Below, piece after piece: positions 52,603 through 60,760 of a stretch of DNA of 64,000 bases. The notes under the pieces were generated by a model. That model saw nothing but the letters and a program-made list of their open reading frames with translations. It was not told the origin of the DNA and did not search any database. The stretch comes from Kocuria varians. Its GTDB lineage: Bacteria > Actinomycetota > Actinomycetes > Actinomycetales > Micrococcaceae. The stretch is from assembly GCF_006539885.1 (NCBI RefSeq), contig NZ_BJNW01000010.1:1-64000 (forward strand), written 5' to 3'. How positions within the stretch are numbered: the first letter of the stretch is position 1; every line of letters begins with the position of its first letter. The position numbers and the translations under genes are program-made.

Positions 52603-53390
52603 GAAGCCTCCCCGGGGAGGAAGCGCCCGCCGCGGGACAGCCGCTGCACGGCCTCGCGGGACTGCGCCTCGATCAGCGGCGCGTCGTGGTCCAGCGTGGC
52701 CACGTGGTAGCTCTCGTGCAGCGGCACCACCAGCACCTCGCTGCCGCTGCGTGCGGCCAGCAGGGCCGCGGACGCCCCGGAGACCACGTGGTCCTCGTCC
52801 GAGCGGAAGACGACGGCGGGTGCGGTCACGGCGGGCAGCATCCGCACTGTGCGGTGCATGAGCACGTTGAGCTGGGCCACGGCGGCCAGAGGGGTGCGGT
52901 CGTAGGTGGACTCCAGTCCGGTGGGCTGCTTGATGTCGCTGCCGATCCCCTCGAGCGAAGGCACCGCGGCGGCGGCCAGGTGGCTGAACCGCGCCATCCG
53001 GTTCACGAGCGCCAGGGCCGGGTTCACCAGCAGCACGCCGGAGACCTCCCGGCGCGCTGCGGTGTGCAGGGCCAGGGCGCCGCCCATTGACAGACCGCAC
53101 ACCACCACGTGATCGTGCTGCGCCCGCAGGGCCCAGTACTCCTCGTCCACGGCGTCCCGCCACGCCTGCCACGGCTGCTCCGCGAGGTCCTGCCACTGCG
53201 TGCCGTGCCCCGGCAGCAGCGGGACGCGCACGCCCGGGTGGGCCCCGGCGTCGTCGACGGCGTCGTGGATCGCCCGCGCCCACTGCGCCACGGACGCGGT
53301 GGTGGAGGTGAAGCCGTGCAGCACCAGCACCCCCACGGACGAGGTGCCGGGCAGGAGCAGGGGGCCGTGGTTCGCCAGATCCGATGACAT
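52599..53390 (-). CDS. Alpha/beta hydrolase, carboxylesterase/monoacylglycerol lipase type
   Basis: The 263-residue hydrolase has the oxyanion motif VLVLHGFTSTTASV near residue 22. The nucleophile elbow CGLSMGGALALHTA is near residue 93, the Asp in FRSDEDHVVSGASA near residue 200 and the His in ESYHVATLDHDA near residue 232. The pattern fits Est30-type carboxylesterases, which act on short or medium acyl esters. ATG 53390 is preceded by CACAAT at 7 nt, so the mRNA may be leaderless; ATG 53399 is an alternative. It diverges from the acyltransferase gene. Confidence 0.85.
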   Translation of the reverse strand: MSSDLANHGPLLLPGTSSVGVLVLHGFTSTTASVAQWARAIHDAVDDAGAHPGVRVPLLPGHGTQWQDLAEQPWQAWRDAVDEEYWALRAQHDHVVVCGLSMGGALALHTAARREVSGVLLVNPALALVNRMARFSHLAAAAVPSLEGIGSDIKQPTGLESTYDRTPLAAVAQLNVLMHRTVRMLPAVTAPAVVFRSDEDHVVSGASAALLAARSGSEVLVVPLHESYHVATLDHDAPLIEAQSREAVQRLSRGGRFLPGEAS

Positions 53391-53529
53391 GGCGCCCATT
53401 GTGCCAGCCACCCGCGGGGCCCGTGACAGAATTGACCGGTGGCGGGCCGCGCACGGACACCGCCCACGGCGACGACGACGGACCGGGCACCGCTTCCCAG
53501 CGGCACGCGCCCACGAAAGGCTTCCCCTG

Positions 53530-54384
53530 ATGGTGTACATGTTCCTGCGGACCTACGTGGTGGCGCCCGTGGTCAACCTCGTCTGCCGGCCCACCGTGGT
53601 GGGCCTCGACAACGTCCCGTCGGAGGGGCCGGCCATCCTGGCGAGCAACCACCTCTCCGTTCCGGACGCCATCTTCATGCCCGTGGCCGTGCCCCGGCAG
53701 GTCTACTTCCTGGCCAAGTCCGAGTACTTCACCACCCCGGGGCTGCGCGGGCGCATCGTGGCGTGGTTCTTCCGGGCCATCAATCAGATCCCCATGGACC
53801 GCCGCGGTGGCCGCGCCAGCGCGCAGTCGCTCAGCGCCGGGGGCCAGGCGCTCGCGGAGGGCAAGCTCGTGGGCATCTACCCGGAGGGCACCCGCTCCCC
53901 GGACGGCAGGCTCTACCGCGGCAAGATCGGGGTGGCCCGACTCGCACTCGAGACCGGGGCGCCCGTCATCCCCGTGGCGATGATCGGCACCGACCGCATG
54001 CAGCCCCTGGGATCTCGGTTCCCGGACCCGCGCCGGGCCAGGATCACCACCGTCTTCGGCGAGCCCATGGACTTCTCCCACCTGATGTCCCAGCACGGGG
54101 ACCACGCGACCCTGCGCCGCGTCACGGACGAGATTATGGCCGCCATCCAGCAGCTCTCCGGTCAGGAACGGGCCGAGGGCTACGCCGCGGACCACAAACG
54201 TCGGCTCGCCGAGCAGAAGTCCGAGGCGCTCGCCGAGCAGGCGCGCGACGTCGCCGAGGCCACCCGGGAGAAGGGGCGCGCCGTGACGGACGCCGTGTCC
54301 CAGCAGGCCGGGGCGCTCGGCGCGAAGCTGCGCGGCCGTTCACACGACACGCCCGACGAGCAGGGCCCGGACCGAACCGCCTAG
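53530..54384 (+). CDS. 1-acyl-sn-glycerol-3-phosphate acyltransferase (PlsC family)
   Basis: The enzyme acylates lysophosphatidic acid in phospholipid synthesis. The 284-residue protein has the catalytic ILASNHLSVPDAIF (HX4D) near residue 36, the substrate motif PMDRRGGRASAQSL near residue 90, and the EGTRSPDG motif near residue 121. A ~75-residue C-terminal Ala/Lys/Glu helical tail is not part of the enzyme core. It matches the Rv2182c position. Its TAG stop is also part of the -10 of the next gene. Confidence 0.88.
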   Translation: MVYMFLRTYVVAPVVNLVCRPTVVGLDNVPSEGPAILASNHLSVPDAIFMPVAVPRQVYFLAKSEYFTTPGLRGRIVAWFFRAINQIPMDRRGGRASAQSLSAGGQALAEGKLVGIYPEGTRSPDGRLYRGKIGVARLALETGAPVIPVAMIGTDRMQPLGSRFPDPRRARITTVFGEPMDFSHLMSQHGDHATLRRVTDEIMAAIQQLSGQERAEGYAADHKRRLAEQKSEALAEQARDVAEATREKGRAVTDAVSQQAGALGAKLRGRSHDTPDEQGPDRTA

Positions 54385-54387
54385 ACT
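54382..54387 (+). promoter_or_regulatory. -10 (TAGACT) of DAHP synthase overlapping the upstream stop codon
   Basis: TAGACT begins with the TAG stop of the acyltransferase gene and ends 6 nt before the aroG ATG. The arrangement predicts a leaderless or near-leaderless aroG mRNA independent of the upstream gene. Confidence 0.6.
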
Positions 54388-54393
54388 GTGCGC

Positions 54394-55785
54394 ATGAGTT
54401 CCCTGACCCTGCCTGAACAGTTCCGATCCCCGGCCTCGTCCCTGCGCGCGGCCGACTATCCCGGACTGGACGAGTGGCGCGAGAAGACCATCGGTCAGCA
54501 TCCGCAGTGGGCGCAGCACCCGGACTTCACGCGGTGCATCGAGGAGCTCAGCACGGTCCCCCCGCTCGTCTTTGCCGGCGAGATGGACCGGTTGCGGGAC
54601 CGGCTGGCCCAGGTGGCCAACGGCGAGGCGTTCTTCCTGCAGGGCGGCGACTGCGCCGAGACCTTCGCGGGCGCCACGGCGGACAAGATCTCGGGCCGCG
54701 TGCGCACCCTGCTGCAGATGGCCGTGGTCCTCACCTACGGTGCCTCGATGCCCGTGGTGAAGATGGGCCGCATGGCCGGGCAGTTCTCCAAGCCGCGCTC
54801 CTCCAACGAGGAGACCCGGGACGGCGTCACGTTGCCCTCGTTCCGCGGCGAGATGGTCAACGGCTTCGACTTCACGGAGGAGTCCCGCGCGCACGACCCC
54901 AACCGCATGCTGCAGGGCTACCACACGTCCTCGGCCACGCTGAACCTGATCCGGGCGTTCACGCAGGGCGGGTTCGCGGACCTGCGCCGCATGCACCAGT
55001 GGAACATGGGCTTCGCGGCCAATCCGGCCTACGCCCGCTACGAGAGCATGGCGCGCGAGATCGACCACGCCGTGAAGTTCATGGCGGCGTGCGGCGCGGA
55101 CTTCGACGCCCTGCGCACCACGGAATTCTTCGCCGGCCACGAGGCGCTGCTGCTCGACTACGAGCGGGCCCTCACGCGCATCGACTCCCGCACGGACCTG
55201 CCCTACGGCACCTCCGCCCACTTCCTGTGGATCGGGGAGCGCACGCGCGATCTCGACGGCGCCCACGTGGACCTGCTCTCGCGGCTGCGCAACCCGATCG
55301 GCGTGAAGCTCGGCCCGGGCACCACCGGCGAGGACGCCCTGCGCCTGATCGACACGCTGGACCCCGACCGCGAGCCCGGCCGCCTCACGTTCATCACCCG
55401 CATGGGTGCCAAGAACATCCGCGAGAAGCTGCCCCCGGTCATCAAGGCGGTCCAGGAGGCCGGCGCGAAGCCCGTGTGGGTCACGGACCCCATGCACGGC
55501 AACACGGTCTCCCTGCCCTCCGGGTACAAGACCCGCCGCTTCGACGACGTCATGGATGAGGTGCGCGGCTTCTTCGAGGTGCACCGCGAGCTGGGCAGCT
55601 TCCCCGGCGGCATCCACGTGGAGATGACCGGCGACGACGTCGCGGAGTGCCTGGGCGGCGCGGATCCCGTGGACGAGTCCGCGTTCGCGGAGCGCTACGA
55701 GACGCTGTGCGACCCGCGGCTGAACCACATGCAGTCCCTGGAGATCGCGTTCCTCGTGGCGGAGTACCTCTCCAGCCAGGACTGA
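54394..55785 (+). CDS. aroG: 3-deoxy-7-phosphoheptulonate synthase, class II
   Basis: The enzyme condenses PEP and erythrose-4-phosphate in the first shikimate step. The 463-residue class II (plant-like) enzyme has FFLQGGDCAETFAGATADKI near residue 78. RMAGQFSKPRS lies near residue 126, GEMVNGFD near residue 151, and VTDPMHGNTVSLPSGYKTR near residue 364. The metal-binding Cys, His, Glu and Asp are in these blocks. Mycobacterial AroG (Rv2178c) lies in the same gene order. ATG 54394 follows its -10 by 6 nt; GTG 54388 is possible. TyrA at 27.5 kb acts further down the pathway. Confidence 0.94.
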   Translation: MSSLTLPEQFRSPASSLRAADYPGLDEWREKTIGQHPQWAQHPDFTRCIEELSTVPPLVFAGEMDRLRDRLAQVANGEAFFLQGGDCAETFAGATADKISGRVRTLLQMAVVLTYGASMPVVKMGRMAGQFSKPRSSNEETRDGVTLPSFRGEMVNGFDFTEESRAHDPNRMLQGYHTSSATLNLIRAFTQGGFADLRRMHQWNMGFAANPAYARYESMAREIDHAVKFMAACGADFDALRTTEFFAGHEALLLDYERALTRIDSRTDLPYGTSAHFLWIGERTRDLDGAHVDLLSRLRNPIGVKLGPGTTGEDALRLIDTLDPDREPGRLTFITRMGAKNIREKLPPVIKAVQEAGAKPVWVTDPMHGNTVSLPSGYKTRRFDDVMDEVRGFFEVHRELGSFPGGIHVEMTGDDVAECLGGADPVDESAFAERYETLCDPRLNHMQSLEIAFLVAEYLSSQD

Positions 55786-55815
55786 GACGGACCCGTTCCG
55801 CGCTCGACACGTAGA

Positions 55816-55858
55816 ACCGCCCCGGCACCGCTCTTCACGGGCAGGCTGCCGGGGCGGT
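55816..55858 (+). terminator. Terminator after aroG
   Basis: A perfect 12-bp stem (55816-55827 with 55847-55858) with a 19-nt loop lies 31 bp after the stop codon. It is positioned to separate aroG from the convergent kinase gene. Confidence 0.85.
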
Positions 55859-55939
55859 GTGCGTCCTGGGAGCGCACGACGTGCCGTGGTGGGGCAGGGC
55901 GAGGTGCATCGTGGGGGACGGTGCGGGCCGGAGCTGGGT

Positions 55940-57751
55940 TCAGAGGACCGTGAGTAAGACGGTGGTGCCCTCCTCGCGCTGTCGCACCACGCGGTGCAGG
56001 TGCGAGCCCACGGGCGTGGCGACCTCCACCGTGTAGCCCTGGGACTCCAGCGTGGAACGGGCCTCGCCCTCGTCCTGGCCCACCACGTTGGGCGGCGCGC
56101 CCTGCGGGGTGTCCGCGGCCACGGTCAGGTCCACGGCCGTGCCCTCGCCCACGCTCGCTCCTGCGGCGGGGGACTGGGAGAGCACGGTGTCCACGGCCTG
56201 CGTGGAGTACGTGCGACCCACCGTCCCCACCGCGAGGCCCGCGTCCGTGACCGCGCTGCGGGCGGCGTCGGCGGCCATCCCGGTCAGGGCGGGGACGTCC
56301 ACACGGGCGGGGCCCTCGGAGACCAGCAGGTTAACCTGCTCGATCCCGCTCACGGTGCTCGACTCGCCCGGGTCCGTGGAGATCACGGTGCCCTCCGGGG
56401 CGTCCCGGCTCGTGGTGGAGCGGACCCCCACGTTGGAGATGCCCGCGGCGTTGAGTGCGCGCTCGGCACTCGCGGTGTCCTGACCGGCCACGCCGGGAAC
56501 GGTCGCGGTGGCGGAGCCCGGGGCGGAGCCCAGCCACCAGCCGAGGAACCCGGCCACGGTGAGCAGCAGCGCGAAGAGGATCAGGGCCACGCCCACGTGC
56601 AGCGGCGAGAGCACCGGGTTCAGGTGCACGCGCGGGACCTCGGGGGCCCGGCGCGCGGTGGAGCCGGTCAGAGGACCGGCCGCGGACTGCGCCCCGGTCA
56701 TGGACGTGGTCTCCCCGTCCAGGTGCGGCAGGATGGCGGCGGCCCGGTCCCCGGTCCGGTGGGTGCCCATCACGCGGGTGGCGTCCGGGTCCTGCCCCTG
56801 TGAGGCCATGGCGACGGTCGCGGCGTCGTCGGTGGAAGCGCTCCACCGCCCGGTACGCCCGAACGCCTCGGTGGGCGCCTCCGCCAGGGAGGGCGGGTCG
56901 TGGGGCGCGGGCAGCGAGCGGCGCACGGCGAGCGCGAGGTCCAGGAGGGCGGCGGCGTCGGCGGGTCGGCGGGCGGCGTCCCGGGCGGTGGCCCGCAGCA
57001 CGAACTCGTCGAGGGCGGGCGGCACCCCGGGGACCGCGCTGCTGGGAGCGGGGACGTCGCGGCTCACGTGCGCGTTGACGACCTGCAGCGCGGTGCCGGT
57101 GTAGGGCCGGGAACCGGTGAGCATCTCGTAGGCCATGATGCCCACGGCGTAGACGTCGCTGCGCTGGTCCACGGGGCCGTCGCCCACGAGCTCGGGTGCG
57201 GCGTAGCCCACCGTGCCGAGCACGGTGGTGCTCGCGGTGTGCTCGTCCACGGCGCGCATCAGCCCAAAGTCCGCGACCTTGACCTGGCCGTCCTCGGTGA
57301 GCAGCACGTTCTCGGGCTTGACGTCCCGGTGGATCAGCCCGATCCGGTGGGCCTGGGCGAGGCCGCGCAGCACGGGGATCAGCAGGTCTAGGGTGCGGCG
57401 CGCGGTCATCGGGGACTCGCGGGAGATCACGTCCCGCAGGGTGGGCCCGCCCACGTACTCGAGCGCGAGGTAGAGGACGCCGTCCGGGGTGTGCCCCTGG
57501 TCGAGGACCGCGACCACGTCGGGGTGCTGCAGCCGGGCCGCGGACCTGGCCTCGCGCTGGGCACGCCGCACGAAGGAGGAGTCGTCCGCGAGGTGAGGGT
57601 GCATGATCTTCAGGGCCACCGGGCGGTCGAGCCGCTCGTCCAGGCCCTCGTACACGGTCGCGGAGCCGCCGCGCGCGATCCTGCGCAGGACCGTGTAGCG
57701 GTCCTCGAGCCGGGTCCCCTCGCGGGGGTCGTGCGTGCTGCTACTGGGCAA
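55940..57751 (-). CDS. pknL: Serine/threonine protein kinase with PASTA repeats (PknL-like)
   Basis: The 603-residue membrane kinase has an N-terminal kinase domain (~18-285) with ARGGSATVYEGLDE, VALKIMHP, the catalytic loop HRDVKPENVLL and ADFGLMRA. A ~95-residue juxtamembrane region follows, then one membrane helix (~385-407; ALILFALLLTVAGFLGWW) and about three extracellular PASTA repeats that sense cell-wall fragments. All catalytic residues are present. The juxtamembrane region holds E347-T-T-S350, the GarA-type phosphorylation motif. The start is TTG 57751 with AGGAACGG upstream, overlapping the stop of the LysM transglycosylase by 11 bp. The Rv2176-like position and the Rv2175c-like neighbour favour PknL. 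Confidence 0.92.
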   Translation of the reverse strand: MPSSSTHDPREGTRLEDRYTVLRRIARGGSATVYEGLDERLDRPVALKIMHPHLADDSSFVRRAQREARSAARLQHPDVVAVLDQGHTPDGVLYLALEYVGGPTLRDVISRESPMTARRTLDLLIPVLRGLAQAHRIGLIHRDVKPENVLLTEDGQVKVADFGLMRAVDEHTASTTVLGTVGYAAPELVGDGPVDQRSDVYAVGIMAYEMLTGSRPYTGTALQVVNAHVSRDVPAPSSAVPGVPPALDEFVLRATARDAARRPADAAALLDLALAVRRSLPAPHDPPSLAEAPTEAFGRTGRWSASTDDAATVAMASQGQDPDATRVMGTHRTGDRAAAILPHLDGETTSMTGAQSAAGPLTGSTARRAPEVPRVHLNPVLSPLHVGVALILFALLLTVAGFLGWWLGSAPGSATATVPGVAGQDTASAERALNAAGISNVGVRSTTSRDAPEGTVISTDPGESSTVSGIEQVNLLVSEGPARVDVPALTGMAADAARSAVTDAGLAVGTVGRTYSTQAVDTVLSQSPAAGASVGEGTAVDLTVAADTPQGAPPNVVGQDEGEARSTLESQGYTVEVATPVGSHLHRVVRQREEGTTVLLTVL

Positions 57752-58901
57752 AGTTCCGTTCCTGTGCGCTCACGGCTTTCACGTACGCCTTCGTGTCCGG
57801 GTACATACCGTAGGTCCGGACGCCGTGCAGACCCTGGTAGTAGGCGGCGATGCCCACGTTCTTGCTGGGCGCCCTGTCCTGCAGCTCGCGGATGATCGCC
57901 ACGCCGGCGGTCACGTTGTCCCGGGCGTCCAGCAGGTCGAGGTCGCGCCCGACCAACTCTGAGGCCCACTGCCCGGCGGAGGGGATCACCTGCATGGTGC
58001 CCACGGCGTCCGCGTCCGAGACGACTCCCTGCCGGAAGCCCGACTCCTGCGAGGCGTGGGCGAGCGCGAGGGCGGGGTCCACGCCCATCTCGGTGGCGGT
58101 GCCGCGCACCAGCTCCCGCACCGCGTCCGGGGAGGGGTGGCTGCGGGCCGCGAGCTGGGCGCGGTGCTCGGCGGCGGAGGCCACGACGGCGTCGGGGTAG
58201 CCGCGCGGTGTGTCCTTCGTGGCGTCGTGGGTGGGGGAGCCCGCGGCGCCGCCCTGCGAGGTCCGGCTCGCGTCCGTGGACTTCTCCGCCGTCGGCGACG
58301 CCGTCACCCCGCCGTCAGCGGCGGCGGGCACGGTGAGCTTCTGTCCCGGGCGCAGTCCGGCGCCGGGTGCGAGGTCGTTGGCCGCCGCCAGCTCCGCAAC
58401 GCTCACACCGTGGCGCAGGGCGAGGTCCCAGAGGGTGTCGCCGGCAACCACGGTGTGGCGCGCGGCGGGGGCGTCCGATGACGGCGCGGCGGCGGGGCGC
58501 GCGGAGGTGCCGCGGGCGGCGTCGTTCCCGGCGGTCCGGGCGGCGCTCTGCTCCGGACGGGGCGCGGCGGTGCCCGCGCGCTCGGCGGTGGGGAGGGACA
58601 GCCGCTGGCCGGGGCGCAGCATGCCGTGGGCCGGGAGGTCGTTGGTCCGCACGAGGTCCGCGACCGTGACGCCGTGGCTGGTCGCGATGGACCACAGCGA
58701 GTCCCCGGGGCGCACGGTCAGGGACGAGGCGCCGGTCTCCTGGGAGGCGTGGATGCTGTGCGGGGCGGCGGGCGCGGCGTGAGCGGTGCCCACCGTGCCC
58801 AGCGCGGTCAGGGCCGCCAGCGCGGCGGCCGAACCCTGCGCGGCGCGGCGCCCCCAGGCGGGACGCGGGGAGGGGCGGTCGTGGGGCGGCTCAACCGGCA
58901 T
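57741..58901 (-). CDS. Secreted LysM lytic transglycosylase
   Basis: The 386-residue exported protein has a signal peptide (basic start, hydrophobic AAALAALTALGTVGTAHAAP to residue ~42). Two LysM peptidoglycan-binding modules follow (LTVRPGDSLWSIATSHGVTV; HTVVAGDTLWDLALRHGVSV), an Ala/Thr/Ser linker, and an SLT domain (~270-386) with the catalytic Glu in LAHASQESGFRQG and AVGTMQVIPSAGQW. It cleaves glycan strands to anhydro-muropeptides, the kind of ligand PASTA domains recognise. It is upstream of and coupled to the kinase gene. ATG 58901 has AGGA upstream; a GTG at 58943 adds 14 residues. Confidence 0.88.
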   Translation of the reverse strand: MPVEPPHDRPSPRPAWGRRAAQGSAAALAALTALGTVGTAHAAPAAPHSIHASQETGASSLTVRPGDSLWSIATSHGVTVADLVRTNDLPAHGMLRPGQRLSLPTAERAGTAAPRPEQSAARTAGNDAARGTSARPAAAPSSDAPAARHTVVAGDTLWDLALRHGVSVAELAAANDLAPGAGLRPGQKLTVPAAADGGVTASPTAEKSTDASRTSQGGAAGSPTHDATKDTPRGYPDAVVASAAEHRAQLAARSHPSPDAVRELVRGTATEMGVDPALALAHASQESGFRQGVVSDADAVGTMQVIPSAGQWASELVGRDLDLLDARDNVTAGVAIIRELQDRAPSKNVGIAAYYQGLHGVRTYGMYPDTKAYVKAVSAQERNFAQ

Positions 58902-59047
58902 GATCGGGATTCCTGCCTCGGTGTGGGGGAAGAAGGGGGCCACCGCAGCGCACTCGCGCGCAACGCGGATGCCCCCAGATTACCCGACCCTCTCCACCCC
59001 TCCCAGGGTGTGTGAGCACGTCAGTGGGGCGTGGCAGAGTAGTGGGC

Positions 59048-59434
59048 GTGAACTATGCAACGGATCTGACACCCGAGGAATTCTCCGAACTCGACACCCT
59101 CGTGGGCGAGTGGACCTACCTGCCGGACATCGCCGAGGCCATGGACGTGCAGGTCACCAAGGTGCACCGGCTCATGGACGCGGGTGCGCTGCTCGAGGTG
59201 CGCCGCCCGGAGGACCGGGTGCGCGTGGTGCCCGGCGAGTTCCTGGAGGACGGCCACCCCCTGGACTCCCTCAAGGGCACGATCGCCGTGCTGCGGGATG
59301 CCGCGTTCACGGACGCGCAGGCCATCCGCTGGCTGTTCACCGAGGACGAGTCCCTCCCCGGTCGCCCCATCGACGCCCTGCGGCGCGGTCAGAAGACCGA
59401 GGTGCGCCGGCGGGCACAGGCCCTCGGCTGGTAG
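59048..59434 (+). CDS. Rv2175c-like DNA-binding protein
   Basis: The 128-residue protein has a winged-helix/excisionase-like N-terminal domain (LPDIAEAMDVQVTKVHRLMD near residue 25). A C-terminal domain follows with HPLDSLKGTIAVLRDAAFTD and IRWLFTEDESLPGRPIDALR, the family's signature. In Mycobacterium tuberculosis Rv2175c binds DNA and is phosphorylated by PknL, encoded next door as here. The GTG start is short-leadered, with TAGTGG just before it. It diverges from the transglycosylase-kinase pair. Confidence 0.88.
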   Translation: MNYATDLTPEEFSELDTLVGEWTYLPDIAEAMDVQVTKVHRLMDAGALLEVRRPEDRVRVVPGEFLEDGHPLDSLKGTIAVLRDAAFTDAQAIRWLFTEDESLPGRPIDALRRGQKTEVRRRAQALGW

Positions 59435-59455
59435 CCCGCTCCCGGCCGGCCGCCC

Positions 59456-60565
59456 TCAGCGCGTGCGCCGCACTGCCGCGTCCGCCAGACGGCGCAGCCC
59501 CGCGCGGCTCACGTCGTCGGTCTCCAGGGCGTCCAGGGCGTCGTCCGACGCGCTCACGAGGGATGCGATGAGCTCCTCCGAGCGGTGCTGCGCGCCGCTG
59601 GAGCGGATCAGTTCCCGCGCCCGGGAGACCTCCTGCTCGGAGAGGTCCGGTCGGCCCAGCACCGACTCCAGCCAGGTGACCTGCTCCGGTGCGCTGCCGG
59701 CGGCGCACAGGGCGATCAGCGCGGTGCGTTTGCCCTCGCGGATGTCGTCCCCGGCGGGCTTGCCCGTGGTCTCCGGGTCGCCGAAGACCCCCAGGACGTC
59801 GTCGCGCAGCTGGAACGCCTCACCCAGGGGCAGGGCGAACGCGGAGCACCGCTGCAGGAACTCGGGCGAGGCCCCGGCGAGCGCGGCACCGATGGTCACC
59901 GGGTGCTCCACCGAGTACTTGGCGGACTTGTAGCGCAGCACCGTCATGGCCCGTTCCAGCTGCTCCCGGGGGTCCTCCGGGGCGGGTGCGACCTCCGCGT
60001 GGACGTCCAGGTACTGGCCCACCATGACCTCGGTGTTCATGGTCGAGAACAGCTGCCGGGCGCGCGCGGCGGCCGGGGCGGGAACCTCCGCGGCGGCCCC
60101 GGCGAACAGCTGCTCCGCGAAGGAGAGGCTCATGTCCCCGGTCAGCACGGCGGCGCTCACGCCGAAGTGCTCGGCGTCCGCGGCCCACGCGGAGTCACGG
60201 TGCAGGGCCTCGAAGACCCGGTGCACGCTCGGGCTGCCGCGGCGGGTGTCGGAGCGGTCCAGGATGTCGTCGTGGATCAGCGCGGCGCTCTGGAAGAGTT
60301 CGAGGGCGGCGGCGGCGACCACCGGCGCGGAGGCGTCCGCCGGGCCACCCGCGGCGCGCCACCCCCAGTGGCACAACCGGGCCCGCAGCCTCTTGCCGCC
60401 CCGGGTGAGCCGCTCGATGGCGACCACGAGGTCCGTGGCGGCGGGGGAGATCCCCGTGACCTGCTCGCGCTCGGCCGCGAAGAACGTGCGCAGCCGGGAG
60501 TCCAGGCGCTCGGAGAACTCGCGGTCCTGGGCCGCTGCGGTCGCGGACGCGTCGGTGGGGGTCAT
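59456..60565 (-). CDS. Polyprenyl (geranylgeranyl-type) diphosphate synthase
   Basis: The enzyme elongates allylic diphosphates with IPP. The 369-residue all-helical protein has the substrate motif GGKRLRARL near residue 60. The first Asp-rich motif is SAALIHDDILDRSDTRRG near residue 95, and the second is QLRDDVLGVFGDPETTGKP near residue 255. Its IdsA/Rv2173-like position suggests a C20-type product, but chain length cannot be fixed from sequence. ATG 60565 gives a normal N-terminus. It converges with the Rv2175c-like gene with only 21 bp between. Confidence 0.9.
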   Translation of the reverse strand: MTPTDASATAAAQDREFSERLDSRLRTFFAAEREQVTGISPAATDLVVAIERLTRGGKRLRARLCHWGWRAAGGPADASAPVVAAAALELFQSAALIHDDILDRSDTRRGSPSVHRVFEALHRDSAWAADAEHFGVSAAVLTGDMSLSFAEQLFAGAAAEVPAPAAARARQLFSTMNTEVMVGQYLDVHAEVAPAPEDPREQLERAMTVLRYKSAKYSVEHPVTIGAALAGASPEFLQRCSAFALPLGEAFQLRDDVLGVFGDPETTGKPAGDDIREGKRTALIALCAAGSAPEQVTWLESVLGRPDLSEQEVSRARELIRSSGAQHRSEELIASLVSASDDALDALETDDVSRAGLRRLADAAVRRTR

Positions 60566-60760
60566 GCGGCGCTGCACCTCTGCTTCGGTGGGTCGGGGCC
60601 CGCGGTCTCGGCGCGGACGACGTCGCGCGGGGCCTTCCGCGCCCGTCCAGCCTAGCGGCCCACCCCCGCTGTGCGTGTCGGAGTCGGCGCCTATCGTGGG
60701 GGCTCGGACGCGGGGCACGCCGTGGTGCGCGGGAGACGAGAACCGGGGGAGGCGCGGAGC

